64,000 nt of DNA. Origin: Burkholderiaceae bacterium. Lineage in GTDB: Bacteria > Pseudomonadota > Gammaproteobacteria > Burkholderiales > Burkholderiaceae_C. Position numbers and translations under genes: made by a program. Within the stretch, counting starts at the first letter, position 1, and the number at the start of each line of letters is the position of its first letter. The stretch is taken from the NCBI GenBank assembly GCA_019745555.1, contig JAIESX010000021.1, positions 1 to 64,000 of the forward strand, read 5' to 3'. Of this stretch, positions 11,071-20,768 are shown piece after piece. The notes under the pieces are model-generated. The model was not told the origin of the DNA and ran no database searches. It saw only the letters and a program-made list of their open reading frames with translations.

Positions 11071-11673
11071 TCAGGCCGAGGGCTTGCGGGCGATGAGGGT
11101 CACGAAGGATTTGACGGTGTCGCCGGGTGCGGGGAAGTCACGCAGCTCGAACAGTTCCAGAGTCCAGCCGGCAAAGCGCTCGCGCAGCTGCTGCGCTGTC
11201 AGCAGGCAGTGGCGCTGCGGGTCGAACATGGCCAGATAGCTCGTGCCTTCGACCAGCACATTGAGCACCATCACACCCCCAGGCCGCAGCCGCTGCTGCA
11301 GCTGCGCCAGCTGTTGCAAGGCGCTGTCGCAGTCCAGGAACATCAGCAGCCCGATGCAGACCACGCTGTCGAAATCATCGCTGAGCCGGTAGGCCGAGAG
11401 CTCGGCCTCGCGCGCATCGATGGCCAGTCCCTCGTCCTGCGCAACCTGCCGCAGATGGGCAATCGCCGTTGCGCTGGCGTCGAGCGCAAGCACCTCGCAG
11501 CCGCGCCGCGCGGCGGCCAGGCTCAGCTGGCCCAGGCCGCAACCATAGTCCAGCACGCGCCCCCGCAGCCAGGGCAGGGCGGACTCCTCGAAGGGGTTGA
11601 GCGTGTGCTCCTGCTCACGCAGCTGACGCTGGAACTGCCGCTCGAAGAAGTCGACGCTGTGGGAGAGGCTCAT
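11071..11673 (-). CDS. class I SAM-dependent methyltransferase (TehB-like)
   Basis: A 200-residue cytoplasmic methyltransferase. Motif I is VLDYGCGLGQLSL, with an acidic LALDASATAI at the end of strand 2 and LRPGGVMVLNVLVEG as the post-motif region. The arrangement and the short acidic lead resemble the TehB/tellurite-resistance subgroup, but substrate cannot be read from sequence. The frame is open for 18 codons before MSLSHSVDFF; I take the internal ATG because the lead is not family-like and would cover the divergent promoter. It is divergent from the radical SAM gene, with a LexA box between them that might affect both. Confidence 0.8.
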   Translation of the reverse strand: MSLSHSVDFFERQFQRQLREQEHTLNPFEESALPWLRGRVLDYGCGLGQLSLAAARRGCEVLALDASATAIAHLRQVAQDEGLAIDAREAELSAYRLSDDFDSVVCIGLLMFLDCDSALQQLAQLQQRLRPGGVMVLNVLVEGTSYLAMFDPQRHCLLTAQQLRERFAGWTLELFELRDFPAPGDTVKSFVTLIARKPSA

Positions 11674-11730
11674 GGCGTGCACTGTAAGCGATGAGGCGGC
11701 AGGGTCTCCCTGGCCCACGGCCACCAAAAT

Positions 11731-11748
11731 ACTGTATAAATAAACAGT
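11731..11748 (+). promoter_or_regulatory. LexA (SOS) box
   Basis: CTGT at 11732-11735, an 8-base AT-only spacer, then ACAG at 11744-11747: an exact CTGT-N8-ACAG LexA operator, with flanking A and T extending the dyad. It lies 16 bases before the ATG of the radical SAM gene, and a TATAAA inside it could be the -10, so repressor would block the promoter. As I recall, PA0069 of Pseudomonas aeruginosa, the family namesake, belongs to that species' LexA regulon, which supports the call. Confidence 0.8.
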
Positions 11749-11763
11749 TCCAAGGAGGCGGTC

Positions 11764-12852
11764 ATGAGCGAATTCAAGCTACCCCTGCATGCGCTCAAGG
11801 GACGCGGTGCGGCTAGCCGCACCGCGCATCGCTTTGAAAGGGAAGCGCGTGCAGCCTACGACGACGGCTGGGGCACCTGGGACGAAGCGCTGGCCGACGA
11901 GGCGCCGAAGTGGCAGACCGAGATCCGCTGGGAGGAAGCACGCAGCGCCCTGGTGCGCAACGACTCGCCCGACATCGCCTTCGATCTGTCGATCAATCCC
12001 TACCGCGGTTGCGAGCACGGCTGCAGCTACTGCTACGCGCGGCCCACGCACAGCTATCTGGGCCTGTCGCCGGGGCTGGACTTCGAGCGCGTGATCATCG
12101 CCAAGCGTGGCCTGGCCGATCGCCTGCGCGAGGAGCTGGCCGCGCCCGGCTACCGCCCCAGCCATCTGGCCATCGGCACCGTGACGGACTGCTAACAGCC
12201 CGTGGAGCGCGAGCTCCAACTCACGCGCGCGCTGATCGAAGTGCTGCGTGATGCGCGCCATCCCTTTGCGCTGGTCACCAAGTCCAGCGGGGTCGAGCGC
12301 GACCTCGACCTGATCGCCCCGATGGCGGCCGATCAGCTGGCTGCGGTCTACGTGACCATCACCACGCTCGACGGCGAACTCGCCCGGCAGCTGGAGCCGC
12401 GTGCGGCCTCACCGCAGCGGCGGCTGCGCACCATCCGCACCCTGGCCCAGGCCGGCGTGCCCGTGGGCGTGAGCGTGGCGCCGCAGATTCCCTTCATCAA
12501 CGAAGACATGGAGCAGGTGCTGGCCGCCGCCGCCGAGGCGGGGGCGCGCAGCGCCTTCTACACCGTGCTGCGCCTGCCCTGGGAGCTCAACGAGGTCTTC
12601 CAGCAGTGGCTGCAGCTGCATTACCCGCAGCGCGCGGCGCGCGTGATGGCGCGCATCCGCGAGATGCGCGGCGGCCAGGACTACGACAGTGACTGGGCCA
12701 CGCGCATGCGCGGCAGCGGCCTGTGGGCTGATCTGATCGCCCAGCGTTTCCACAAGGCCTGTACACGCCTAGGCCTGAACCGCGAGCGCATCGCGCTGGA
12801 CCGGACACAGTTCCGGCCGGGGCTGACGCAGGGACAAGCCTCGCTCTTCTGA
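11764..12852 (+). pseudogene. PA0069 family radical SAM protein, interrupted by an in-frame TAA
   Basis: A 362-codon gene of the PA0069/spore photoproduct lyase-like radical SAM family read in one continuous frame, except for a TAA at 12193-12195 between TVTDC and QPVERE. The family normally has a Tyr here (TDxYQP), so TAC to TAA, one base, explains the break. The N-terminal part carries the CX3CX2C cluster motif (C83, C87, C90 in CEHGCSYCYA); the rest of the barrel and the C-terminal FRPGLTQGQASLF tail follow the stop intact. A strong AAGGAGG sits before the ATG, and a LexA box overlaps the promoter. It could be a genuine nonsense mutation, a sequencing error or, less likely, readthrough. 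A truncated 143-residue product would lack most of the barrel. Confidence 0.85.
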
Positions 12853-13004
12853 ACAGAGTGGGCCGGGCGTGCATTATTTCTCGTTGGCAGGGTTATCCAT
12901 GCCGCGCCGCCGCCGCGCGCTGCCGCATCATCCACCATCAGCTCCGGCGCCCAAGACCACAGTCCACATAGGGAGGCTTGCTGCCGGTGTTAGGCTAGAC
13001 CCGC

Positions 13005-14009
13005 ATGATGAAGCTCGTACCCAAGCATCGATACGCCGGGGCTCTCGCGGCGACCCGGCGCCGTACCGTGCTGCACGCCGCAGCGGCACTGTCGCTGGGC
13101 GGTGCGCTGGGCGGCTGTGCCCCTCCGGAGCCGCCCTTACGTCTGGGCAGCATCGTCTTCCCGGGCTACGAGTTCGTCTTTCTCGCACGCGAGAAAGGGT
13201 GGCTGGACGAGCGCCAGGTGCGCCTGATCGAGCTGCTGTCCAACACCGATGCCTTGCGGGCGTTGGCATCCGGCCAGCTGGAGGCCGCGATGCTGACGCT
13301 CGACGAAATGCTGTCAGCACAGGCCGACGGCCTGGATCTGTGTGCCGTGTTGATTCTGGATGTCTCGGCGGGCGCGGACGCCGTGCTCGCCCACCCACCC
13401 CTGACCTTGAAGGAGCTGGCGGGCCGACGGATCGCGGTGGAGGACAGCGCGGGCGGCGCCATCATGCTCAGTGCCCTTCTGGCTGCAGCCGGTTTGCGGA
13501 TCGAGCAGGTACGCAAGGAATCCTTCACCCTGGACCGCAGCATCGAGTTCTACCGTGAGCGCCGGGTCGACTTCATCATCTCGGTCGAACCCTGGGTCAG
13601 CCAGCTGGAGCGACTCGGTGCCCGGCGCATTTTCGACAGCGCCCGCATCCCGGGACGCATCGTCGATGTGCTTGCCGTACGCCGCAGCGTCCTGGACAGC
13701 CATGCCGACGCCGTGCGTCAGCTGGTTGCAGCCCACTTCCGTGCCCTGGCTCATTGGCGGTCCCAGCCCGAAGAGGCGCAGAGGCTTCTCGCTGCACGCC
13801 TGCGTCTCGGTCCGTCCGAGGTGTCGACGGCCTACAAGGGCCTGGAGATGCTGGATGTGGCGGACAACCGTGCGTGGATGCAGCGAGACGGTCAGCTCGC
13901 AAGGGTGCTGCAGGAATTGCAACCCGCCATGCAACAAGACGCCCTGTTGCAGCGTGCCTTCGGCCTTGCCGAAGTGGCGGATTCCTCCTTTTTGCCTCCG
14001 GGAAGGTGA
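13005..14009 (+). CDS. NMT1/THI5-like ABC substrate-binding lipoprotein
   Basis: A 334-residue periplasmic binding protein. The N-terminus has RRR followed by a hydrophobic run and an LGGC lipobox (C38), so it is probably a lipoprotein. The mature part reads like the NMT1/THI5 (SsuA/TauA-like) family: [22 protein letters not shown], then [21 protein letters not shown] and [14 protein letters not shown]. No permease or ATPase is adjacent; instead the stop is four bases before a hybrid sensor kinase. I infer that it presents a ligand to that kinase rather than feeding an importer. Ligand unknown. Confidence 0.85.
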   Translation: MMKLVPKHRYAGALAATRRRTVLHAAAALSLGGALGGCAPPEPPLRLGSIVFPGYEFVFLAREKGWLDERQVRLIELLSNTDALRALASGQLEAAMLTLDEMLSAQADGLDLCAVLILDVSAGADAVLAHPPLTLKELAGRRIAVEDSAGGAIMLSALLAAAGLRIEQVRKESFTLDRSIEFYRERRVDFIISVEPWVSQLERLGARRIFDSARIPGRIVDVLAVRRSVLDSHADAVRQLVAAHFRALAHWRSQPEEAQRLLAARLRLGPSEVSTAYKGLEMLDVADNRAWMQRDGQLARVLQELQPAMQQDALLQRAFGLAEVADSSFLPPGR

Positions 14010-14013
14010 GCCG

Positions 14014-17000
14014 GTGGGGGCGCGTCATCTCAGTCTGCGTCGCGCACTGCCCCTGGGCGTGTTGCTGGTTTTCGGTTTGCTGCTCGCCACGTTCCATGCC
14101 ATTGATGTGCGCAATGCCGAGCGCCACGTGATCGAGCGCGCGAGTGCAGATGCGCTGCTGCAGGTCGAACACATGGCACGCTCGGCTCAGCGCGACCTGC
14201 TGCGCGATCCGGCGGCGGTGGGTGCTGATCTCTCGGTGGCCGCGACCGAGCCGCGCCTGCGTGTGCTGGCCGTGATCAATGCGGATGGGGGCGTTGAGCT
14301 CGCGCACCGCCTGGCGTGGCAGGGGCATGCTGCCGCCGACGTGATCCCCGGTTTCTCGACCGGCTGGTTCAACCAGGTCACGCGCGGGCGCCAGCCGGAG
14401 TTGCAGGTGGACAAGGCAAGTCGACGGGTACGTGTGCTGGCGCCCTACTTCATTGTTTTCGAGGGGCCGGTGCTGCGTTCGACCGCGCGCGGCGCCGTGT
14501 TCCTGGAGTTCGACCTGACGCACGAGTACGAGCTGGTCAAGTACCAGACACTGCAGCACTTGCTGATCCAGCTGCTCATCGTCTCTGCACTGTCGGCCGT
14601 GCTGGGCTGGCTGCTGCGCCGGCACGTGGCGCAGCCACTGGCCGACGTCGAGCATTCGGTCAACCAGCTCGCGGCGCGACCTGATGCAGCCCTGCGTGTG
14701 CCAGAGAAGGGACCCAAGGAAGTGGTGGCGCTGGCACGCGGCTTCAATCGCATGAGCGAGCGGATACACCAGGCGCAGATGCAGCTCGAGCACAGCCGTG
14801 CCCGCAACGCGGCCATCCTGGAGACGGCGCTGGACGCGATCATCACGGTGGACCGGCAGCAGCGCATTACCGACATGAATCCCTCTGCCTTGTCGATGTT
14901 CGGTTATGCAGCCCATGAAATCGTGGGTCAGCCGGTGCACGAGTTGCTGCCCGAGAGATTTCGTTCGGGGCATGGTGAGCAGATGAAGGCTTTCGCTCGC
15001 GGCACCGAGAGCCACCGAGCCATGGGTCGGCAGGCGGCGGTCTTTGGGCGCCGCAAGAACGGCGATGAGTTCCCGATTGAAGTGTCGATTTCGCACCAGC
15101 GCATCGATGGTGAGCTGATGTTGACCGCCATGCTGCGCGACATCTCCGAGCGGCGACGTGCCGAGCAGGAGATCCTTACCCTCAACACCCGGCTCGAGGC
15201 TTTGGTCGCAGAACGCACGGCCGAGCTTGCCACGGTCAACGATCAGCTGCAGCTGATCTTCGCGGCCGTTCCGGTGGGCATCGTGCGCTTCGAGCAGCGA
15301 ATCATCGTGTCATGCAACCGCCGACTGGAGGAGATCTTCGGCTACGGGCCGGGTGAGCTGGTCGGCCAGTCTGCGCGTGTGCTCTATGCCACCGAGCAGG
15401 ACTGGCTGGACACGGGCGCCCGGGCCTATGCCATGGTGCGGGCCGGGCAGCTGCACCACGACGAAGTACAGATGCGCCGGCGCGACGGCAGCCTGTTCTG
15501 GCTGCGCGTCACAGGCCGGCGATTTGGTGGTACCGACGAACAGCCGGGCCTGCTTGGCATCATGGAGGACATCAGTGATGAGCGGGCCGCACGCGAGGCG
15601 CTGCGCGAGGCCAAGGAGCTGGCCGAGTCGGCCAGCCAGGCCAAGAGTGCCTTTCTCGCGAACATGAGCCACGAGATCCGCACGCCGATGAATGCCATCA
15701 TCGGCATGTCCTACATGATGCTCAAGACCGAGCTCAATGTGCGCCAGCGCGAGTACTTGCGCAAGATCCAGGGCGCCAGCCAGCACCTGCTGGGCGTCAT
15801 CAACGACATCCTCGACTACTCCAAGATCGAGGCTGGCAAGCTGGGCGTCGAGCGCATCGAATTCCAGCTTGACAAAGTGCTGGACGACGTCGCGAACCTG
15901 GTTTCCGAGAAGGCCTCCGCCAAGGGCCTGGAGTTGCTGTTCGACATTGATCCCGCTCTGCCGCGCCAGCTGGTCGGCGATCCTTTGCGCCTGGGGCAGG
16001 TGCTGGTGAACTACGCCAACAATGCGGTGAAGTTCACCGAGCACGGGGAGATCCAGATCCAGCTGCGCCTGCGTGAGCGCTTCGAGGGTGAGATCCTGCT
16101 TTATGGCGCCGTCATTGACACCGGCATAGGTATTGCGCCGGAACAGCAGGCGTTGTTGTTCCAGAGTTTCCAGCAGGCCGACAGCTCCACCACGCGCCAG
16201 TTCGGTGGTACCGGACTGGGCTTGGCGATCTGCAAGCAGCTCGCGCGCCTGATGGGCGGCGAGGTCGGCCTGCACAGTCTGCCCGGTCAGGGCAGCACCT
16301 TCTGGTTCACGGCGCGGCTGGGTATCGGCAGCACGCCGCAGCGTGCCCCGGCGCTGAGCCAGGAGCTGGCGGGCCGGCGCGTGCTGGTGGTGGACGACAA
16401 CGAGAGTGCGCGCCAGCTGCTCAGCGGCATGCTCTCAGGCATGCAGCTTCAGCCTGACACGGCATCCTCCGGCGCGCAGGCGCTGGCTGCGCTTGATCGA
16501 GCCGAAGCCGAGGGTCGTCCTTACGAGATCGTGTTTCTCGACTGGCAGATGCCTCAGATGAATGGTGTGGACGTCGCTCGGCGTATCCATGCCCGTGCGC
16601 TGGCCCACCAGCCGCGGCTGGTCCTGGTGACCGGTTACGGACGCGAGGAGGTGCTCAAGAGCGCAGAGGAAGCCGGCATCCGTGATGTGCTGATCAAGCC
16701 GGTCAGTCCCTCGCTGCTGTTCGAGGGCGTGGTGCGTGCGCTGAGCGCACCATTGCCCGACCTCGCAGAGCCGTCGAACGGGCTGGCCATGTCGGGAGCG
16801 ACCCCTCAGTTTGAGGGCGCGCGTGTGCTGCTGGTGGAGGACAACGAACTCAACCAGGAAGTTGCGACCGACCTCCTGCGCGATGCCGGCCTGCTGGTCG
16901 AGCTGGCCGTCAACGGTCAGCAGGCGGTGGACCGGGTCCGGGAGGAGGACTACGACATCGTGCTCATGGATATGCAGATGCCGGTCATGGACGGCCTGGA

Positions 17001-17823
17001 GGCCACGCGCCAGATCCGCAGCCTGCCCGGCAAGGAAGCACTGCCCATCGTGGCGATGACGGCGAACGCGTCGGACACCGACCGGCAGGCCTGTCTGGCG
17101 GCCGGGATGAACGATCACGTGGCCAAGCCCATCGAGCCCGAGCTGCTGTTTCGCAGCCTGCAACGCTGGTTGCCGCAGCGTGCAGCCGTGGCCGGGCTGG
17201 CCCGTCCGGCCCAAGCGGTGCCCCAGAGCGCGGAACTGCCAAGCATCAAGGGCCTGGACACTGCCCAGGGCCTGCGCCGCGTGCTTGGACGCAGTGATCG
17301 TTACCTCACCATGCTGCAACGCTTCGTCGAGGGACAGCGCGACGTGACGGACCGACTGGCCGCGTCGCTGGCCGGGGCTGATCTTGGCACAGCGCAACGT
17401 CTGGCCCACACGCTCAAAACAGTGGCGGGCAATATAGGCGCCAACGCCTTGCAGCAGGCCGCGGCCGAGCTGGAAGAGGCTTGTCATCCGCAGGCCAGTG
17501 CCGCGCAACGTGCGCAGGCGCAGCAGCGCTGTGCCAGCCTGCTGCCGCCGCTGCTCACGGCGCTGGATCAGCACCTGGAGCGGCAGAATGCACCGCCCAT
17601 CATGACCCCGGAGGTCCCGCTGGACCCGCAGGCTGTCGCCGACGTCTGCCAGCGACTCGAGCGCCTGCTGGCCGACGACGACATGGAAGCCACCGAGGTC
17701 TATACGCAGCACGAGGCCATGGTGCGTGCCGGTCTGGGCGCGCGCCATGAGGCCTTCGCGCAGGCACTGCGCCAGTTCGATTTCGAAACGGCGCTGCAGG
17801 TCCTGCGCCTGCCATCCACCTGA
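14014..17823 (+). CDS. hybrid sensor histidine kinase with PAS, two REC and Hpt domains
   Basis: A 1269-residue membrane kinase. I start at GTG 14014, preceded by GGAAGGTGAG, because the frame further upstream only shadows the binding-protein gene. Order: TM1 about 10-30, periplasmic region, TM2 about 185-205, HAMP to about 260, PAS about 265-385, second PAS about 395-520, HisKA with the phospho-acceptor H553 in [11 protein letters not shown], HATPase to about 780, REC1 with D843 ([11 protein letters not shown]), REC2 with D986 ([11 protein letters not shown]), and Hpt with H1132 in [10 protein letters not shown]. All phosphorelay residues are present. It sits between the binding lipoprotein and an HD-GYP regulator on one transcript. 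The stimulus is presumably the ligand of the upstream protein. Confidence 0.92.
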   Translation: MGARHLSLRRALPLGVLLVFGLLLATFHAIDVRNAERHVIERASADALLQVEHMARSAQRDLLRDPAAVGADLSVAATEPRLRVLAVINADGGVELAHRLAWQGHAAADVIPGFSTGWFNQVTRGRQPELQVDKASRRVRVLAPYFIVFEGPVLRSTARGAVFLEFDLTHEYELVKYQTLQHLLIQLLIVSALSAVLGWLLRRHVAQPLADVEHSVNQLAARPDAALRVPEKGPKEVVALARGFNRMSERIHQAQMQLEHSRARNAAILETALDAIITVDRQQRITDMNPSALSMFGYAAHEIVGQPVHELLPERFRSGHGEQMKAFARGTESHRAMGRQAAVFGRRKNGDEFPIEVSISHQRIDGELMLTAMLRDISERRRAEQEILTLNTRLEALVAERTAELATVNDQLQLIFAAVPVGIVRFEQRIIVSCNRRLEEIFGYGPGELVGQSARVLYATEQDWLDTGARAYAMVRAGQLHHDEVQMRRRDGSLFWLRVTGRRFGGTDEQPGLLGIMEDISDERAAREALREAKELAESASQAKSAFLANMSHEIRTPMNAIIGMSYMMLKTELNVRQREYLRKIQGASQHLLGVINDILDYSKIEAGKLGVERIEFQLDKVLDDVANLVSEKASAKGLELLFDIDPALPRQLVGDPLRLGQVLVNYANNAVKFTEHGEIQIQLRLRERFEGEILLYGAVIDTGIGIAPEQQALLFQSFQQADSSTTRQFGGTGLGLAICKQLARLMGGEVGLHSLPGQGSTFWFTARLGIGSTPQRAPALSQELAGRRVLVVDDNESARQLLSGMLSGMQLQPDTASSGAQALAALDRAEAEGRPYEIVFLDWQMPQMNGVDVARRIHARALAHQPRLVLVTGYGREEVLKSAEEAGIRDVLIKPVSPSLLFEGVVRALSAPLPDLAEPSNGLAMSGATPQFEGARVLLVEDNELNQEVATDLLRDAGLLVELAVNGQQAVDRVREEDYDIVLMDMQMPVMDGLEATRQIRSLPGKEALPIVAMTANASDTDRQACLAAGMNDHVAKPIEPELLFRSLQRWLPQRAAVAGLARPAQAVPQSAELPSIKGLDTAQGLRRVLGRSDRYLTMLQRFVEGQRDVTDRLAASLAGADLGTAQRLAHTLKTVAGNIGANALQQAAAELEEACHPQASAAQRAQAQQRCASLLPPLLTALDQHLERQNAPPIMTPEVPLDPQAVADVCQRLERLLADDDMEATEVYTQHEAMVRAGLGARHEAFAQALRQFDFETALQVLRLPST

Positions 17824-17831
17824 CGGGAGAC

Positions 17832-19016
17832 ATGATGAACCACGACATTCCCGCGCTGCCCGAGCGTGCCACCGTGCTGGTCGTCGACGACACCCCGGAC
17901 AACCTGGCGTTGATGCAGTCGCTGCTGCGTGACACCTACAAGGTCAAGGCCGCCAACAACGGCGAGCGCGCGCTCAGGATCGTGTCCTCGGAGCAGCCGC
18001 CCGACCTGATCCTGCTGGACATCATGATGCCGGGCATCGACGGCTACGAAGTCTGTCGCCGGCTCAAGGCCGATGCGGCCACGCGCGACATTCCGGTCAT
18101 CTTCCTGACGGCCAAGGCCGAGGTGGAGGACGAGCAGCTCGGCTTCGAGCTCGGCGCTGTCGATTACATCACCAAGCCAATCAGCCCGCCCATCGTGCAG
18201 GCGCGCGTTCGGACACATCTGGCGCTCAAGGCTACATCCGATTTCCTGCGTGACAAGAACGCCTTCCTCGAGCAGGAGGTGGACAAGCGTACGCGCGAGG
18301 TCATGGCCATCCAGGACGTGACCATCCTGGCCATGGCCTCGCTGGCCGAGACGCGCGACAACGAGACTGGCAACCACATCCGCCGTACCCAGCACTATGT
18401 GCAGGCGCTGGCGCGCCGGCTGTCCAACCACCCGCGCTTTGCCGCCTACCTGACCGTGCCGACCATCAAGCTGTTGTTCAAGTCGGCGCCGCTGCACGAC
18501 ATCGGCAAGGTGGGCATCCCGGACCGCATCCTGCTCAAGCCGGGCAAGCTGACGTCGGAGGAGTTCGAGATCATGAAGACGCATACCACGCTGGGGCGCG
18601 ATGCCATCGCCCACGCGGAGCAGCAGCTGGGTGTCGAGGTCGGCTTCCTGACGATTGCCAAAGAGATCGCCTACTCCCACCAGGAGAAGTGGGACGGCTC
18701 GGGCTACCCCGAGGGCCTGCAGGGTGACGCGATTCCCATCTCGGCGCGCCTGATGGCCGTGGCCGATGTGTACGACGCGCTGATCAGCCGCCGGGTCTAC
18801 AAGGACCCGATGCCGCACGAGGAGGCCATGGACATCATTCGACAGACGGCAGGCCGGCATTTCGACCCGGATGTCGTCGAGGCCTTCTTGGACATCCACG
18901 AGACCTTCCGTGCCATCGCCCTGGCTTACGGCGACAGCGACGCCGATCTGGCCCAGAAGGTGGCGTACCAGAAGATGGCGGCGGGCGCCCCCGTGGCGCC
19001 GCCGCCTGCCCCCTGA
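17832..19016 (+). CDS. response regulator with HD-GYP c-di-GMP phosphodiesterase domain
   Basis: A 394-residue RpfG-type output protein. The receiver domain spans about residues 14-130 with acceptor D63 (LLDIMMPGIDG) and the conserved K in ITKP. A short coiled linker leads to an HD-GYP domain: H182 in NETGNHIRR, HD at 222-223 (LHDIGKVGIPD), H251 in KTHTTLG, and GYP at 291-293. All metal and GYP residues are intact, so it should hydrolyse c-di-GMP. It starts nine bases after the kinase stop, with GGGAG just upstream; ATG 17835 is an alternative start. It is the obvious target of the upstream hybrid kinase via its Hpt domain. Confidence 0.92.
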   Translation: MMNHDIPALPERATVLVVDDTPDNLALMQSLLRDTYKVKAANNGERALRIVSSEQPPDLILLDIMMPGIDGYEVCRRLKADAATRDIPVIFLTAKAEVEDEQLGFELGAVDYITKPISPPIVQARVRTHLALKATSDFLRDKNAFLEQEVDKRTREVMAIQDVTILAMASLAETRDNETGNHIRRTQHYVQALARRLSNHPRFAAYLTVPTIKLLFKSAPLHDIGKVGIPDRILLKPGKLTSEEFEIMKTHTTLGRDAIAHAEQQLGVEVGFLTIAKEIAYSHQEKWDGSGYPEGLQGDAIPISARLMAVADVYDALISRRVYKDPMPHEEAMDIIRQTAGRHFDPDVVEAFLDIHETFRAIALAYGDSDADLAQKVAYQKMAAGAPVAPPPAP

Positions 19017-19026
19017 CTGCCGCGCG

Positions 19027-19488
19027 TTAGCGATAGGCCTGGTAGACGCGCGCGCTACCGTCGCGCTGCACCAGCAGCACCTCGTAGGGATCCTTGTGGC
19101 CGCCATACTCCGGCCCGTCCATGCCGGGCGAGCCCACGGGCATGCCCGGCACGGCCAGGCCGAGGGCCTTGGGCTTTTCCTTGAGCAGGCGATGGATCTC
19201 ACGCGCCGGCACATGGCCCTCGAGCACGTAGCCACCCACGAGACCGGTGTGGCAGGAGCCGTACCTGTCCGCCAGACCCAGGCGCCGGCGCTGTTCGTCC
19301 TTGCGCGCCTGCGGGAGATCGTGGAACTTCACCGCGAAGCCTTCGGACTCCAGGTGGCGGATCCAGTCCTTGCAGCAGCCGCAGGTCGGCGTCTTCCAGA
19401 CCTCGATCACGGGACGTGTGTTCGCCGTGATGGACAGAGGGGCGAGGGCCAGCGCTGCGGCGTTGGCCAAAAGTGTACGTCGGTGCAT
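19027..19488 (-). CDS. DUF411 metal-binding protein, exported
   Basis: A 153-residue DUF411 protein, a family found in copper and other metal resistance loci. It begins with a signal peptide (RR followed by a hydrophobic stretch to about residue 22). The metal-binding signature is CGCC around residues 36-39 (TPTCGCCKDW), with a second Cys-His pair at 79-80 (GSCHTG). The fold is probably thioredoxin-like. Its neighbour 16 bases upstream encodes a cupredoxin, so periplasmic copper handling is likely. Exact ligand chemistry is not known to me. Confidence 0.88.
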   Translation of the reverse strand: MHRRTLLANAAALALAPLSITANTRPVIEVWKTPTCGCCKDWIRHLESEGFAVKFHDLPQARKDEQRRRLGLADRYGSCHTGLVGGYVLEGHVPAREIHRLLKEKPKALGLAVPGMPVGSPGMDGPEYGGHKDPYEVLLVQRDGSARVYQAYR

Positions 19489-19504
19489 GGTGTGGGCTCC
19501 GGTG

Positions 19505-20005
19505 TCAGAGGGGTCGGACCGTGATGCTGCCCTTCATGCCGGCCTGGAAGTGGCCGGCGATGAGGCAGGCGAACTCGAACTCACCTGCGCGGTTGAAGGT
19601 CCAGATGATCTCGCCGGTCTTGCCGGGATCGACGTGCACCATATGGGCCTCATCGTGGTCCATGTTGGGGTTCTTGAGCATGGCCTCGGCGTGTGCCGCG
19701 AGCGTCTCGCGCGTGCCGATGACCAGCTCGTGCAGCAGCTTGCCGGCGTTGCGCACGCGCAGGCGCACCGTCTCGCCTTGCTTCACCTCGATGCGGTCGG
19801 GGCTGAAGCGCATGTTGTCCGTCATGGTCAGCGTGATGGTGCGCTGGACCTGACGTGCCTCGCCGGCGATGCCCCAGGCCTGCTGCTGTTTGACAGCCAT
19901 GTGGCTGCCATGAGCGGCCGCGCCGTGTGAGGCGTTGCCATGGGCCCAGGCCGGTCCGGCGCCGAGCAGCGCGGCGCAGAGGAGGGTGATGGTTGTAGTT
20001 CGCAT
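19505..20005 (-). CDS. periplasmic cupredoxin, CopI-like
   Basis: A 166-residue cupredoxin. A signal peptide ends near AWA-HG (residue 21), followed by a His-rich lead (HGNASHGAAAHGSH). The domain has a type 1 copper ligand set: H92 (LLHELVIG) and C147-x4-H152-x4-M157 (CLIAGHFQAGM). NMDHDEAHMVH adds Met/His residues in a loop that may bind Cu(I). This matches CopI proteins, which confer copper tolerance in proteobacteria and are often found with DUF411 proteins, as here. The gene probably heads a transcript with the DUF411 gene. Confidence 0.88.
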   Translation of the reverse strand: MRTTTITLLCAALLGAGPAWAHGNASHGAAAHGSHMAVKQQQAWGIAGEARQVQRTITLTMTDNMRFSPDRIEVKQGETVRLRVRNAGKLLHELVIGTRETLAAHAEAMLKNPNMDHDEAHMVHVDPGKTGEIIWTFNRAGEFEFACLIAGHFQAGMKGSITVRPL

Positions 20006-20139
20006 GATTGTTCCGTGATCTGTCGGTTAGTGGGGGCGCGCGGCAGATGCTGCGCAGTCTGGCAAGGCGCAGGGCCTGCCGGCATCCGGCGTCCGCGCAG
20101 CCCCAGGGCTGGATCGCAGACGCACCTCGGGTGTGAGCC

Positions 20140-20517
20140 TCAGACTATGGGGGGCTTGAAGCCTGCCACGGGGTCGGCGCTGAGGGGGCGGAGCACGCGG
20201 GCCTGGGGCGCTGCATGGCCGGCCGGGACCAGCACTGCGGACACCGGCGTGCCAGGCAGTGCGGCCACGTGGCAGACCGTGCATTCACTGCACCCCTGAT
20301 CGGCCTGCAGCTCGTCGGCGGGGATCAGGGGCGCGTGATGAGGGGTCGTACGTTCCGCCGCCGCGTGATCTTGTGCAGGCTGATGGCAGTCGCGCATCGC
20401 CGCCACATGCACATCGGCCATCGTATCCAGCCGCGTGCGCTCCATGGCCATGACATCGCCCAAACCGGCCCGAAGGGGCAGCAGGGCTGTCATCAGGATC
20501 AGCAGAAAGACGCGCAT
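20140..20517 (-). CDS. small exported Cys/His-rich protein, DUF2946-like
   Basis: A 125-residue protein with a clear signal peptide (MRVFLLILMTALLPLRAG). The mature part is rich in His and Cys (RDCHQP, TTPHHAP, GCSECTVCHVAALPG) and ends FKPPIV. The CxxCxxC-type knot followed by a hydrophobic patch resembles DUF2946 proteins seen beside metal resistance genes, but the match is weak. Position directly upstream of the cupredoxin and DUF411 genes on the same strand suggests a shared role in metal handling. Start chosen at the first ATG, which gives the signal peptide. Confidence 0.6.
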   Translation of the reverse strand: MRVFLLILMTALLPLRAGLGDVMAMERTRLDTMADVHVAAMRDCHQPAQDHAAAERTTPHHAPLIPADELQADQGCSECTVCHVAALPGTPVSAVLVPAGHAAPQARVLRPLSADPVAGFKPPIV

Positions 20518-20597
20518 GACCTGAATGATATAGCCGGTGGACGAAAAGTTCCCCCTCAGAACACCCCAGCCTTCGCCTTGTCTATGTCAAAAAGATG

Positions 20598-20611
20598 TTG
20601 ATCTGTGTCAA
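20598..20611. promoter_or_regulatory. FNR-like box between metal locus and chemoreceptor
   Basis: TTGAT-CTGT-GTCAA, one base away from the consensus TTGAT-N4-ATCAA. It lies in a 251-base divergent gap, 81 bases before the start of the Cys/His-rich gene and about 157 before the chemoreceptor ATG. No well-spaced -10 element was found on either side, so the regulated gene is unclear and a chance match is possible. Confidence 0.3.
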
Positions 20612-20768
20612 GACCACTTATCATGCTTCCCCCGCCCGTGACAAAGTGCATTGACGACGAGCGGGCGTTCCGCGTAACGTTGCACCCAAATAGAACCGTC
20701 CTTGGCCAAGATGCAAGGACCTGCAGCAGGGAGCTGTCTGTTCACGCAAAGCAAAGGCGCTTACCCGC

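Noticed and set aside
12202-12852. Second half of the radical SAM gene as a separate gene
   Set aside because: It is in the same frame as the first half, has no ribosome site or start of its own, and lacks the Fe-S motif. One gene with a TAA is simpler.
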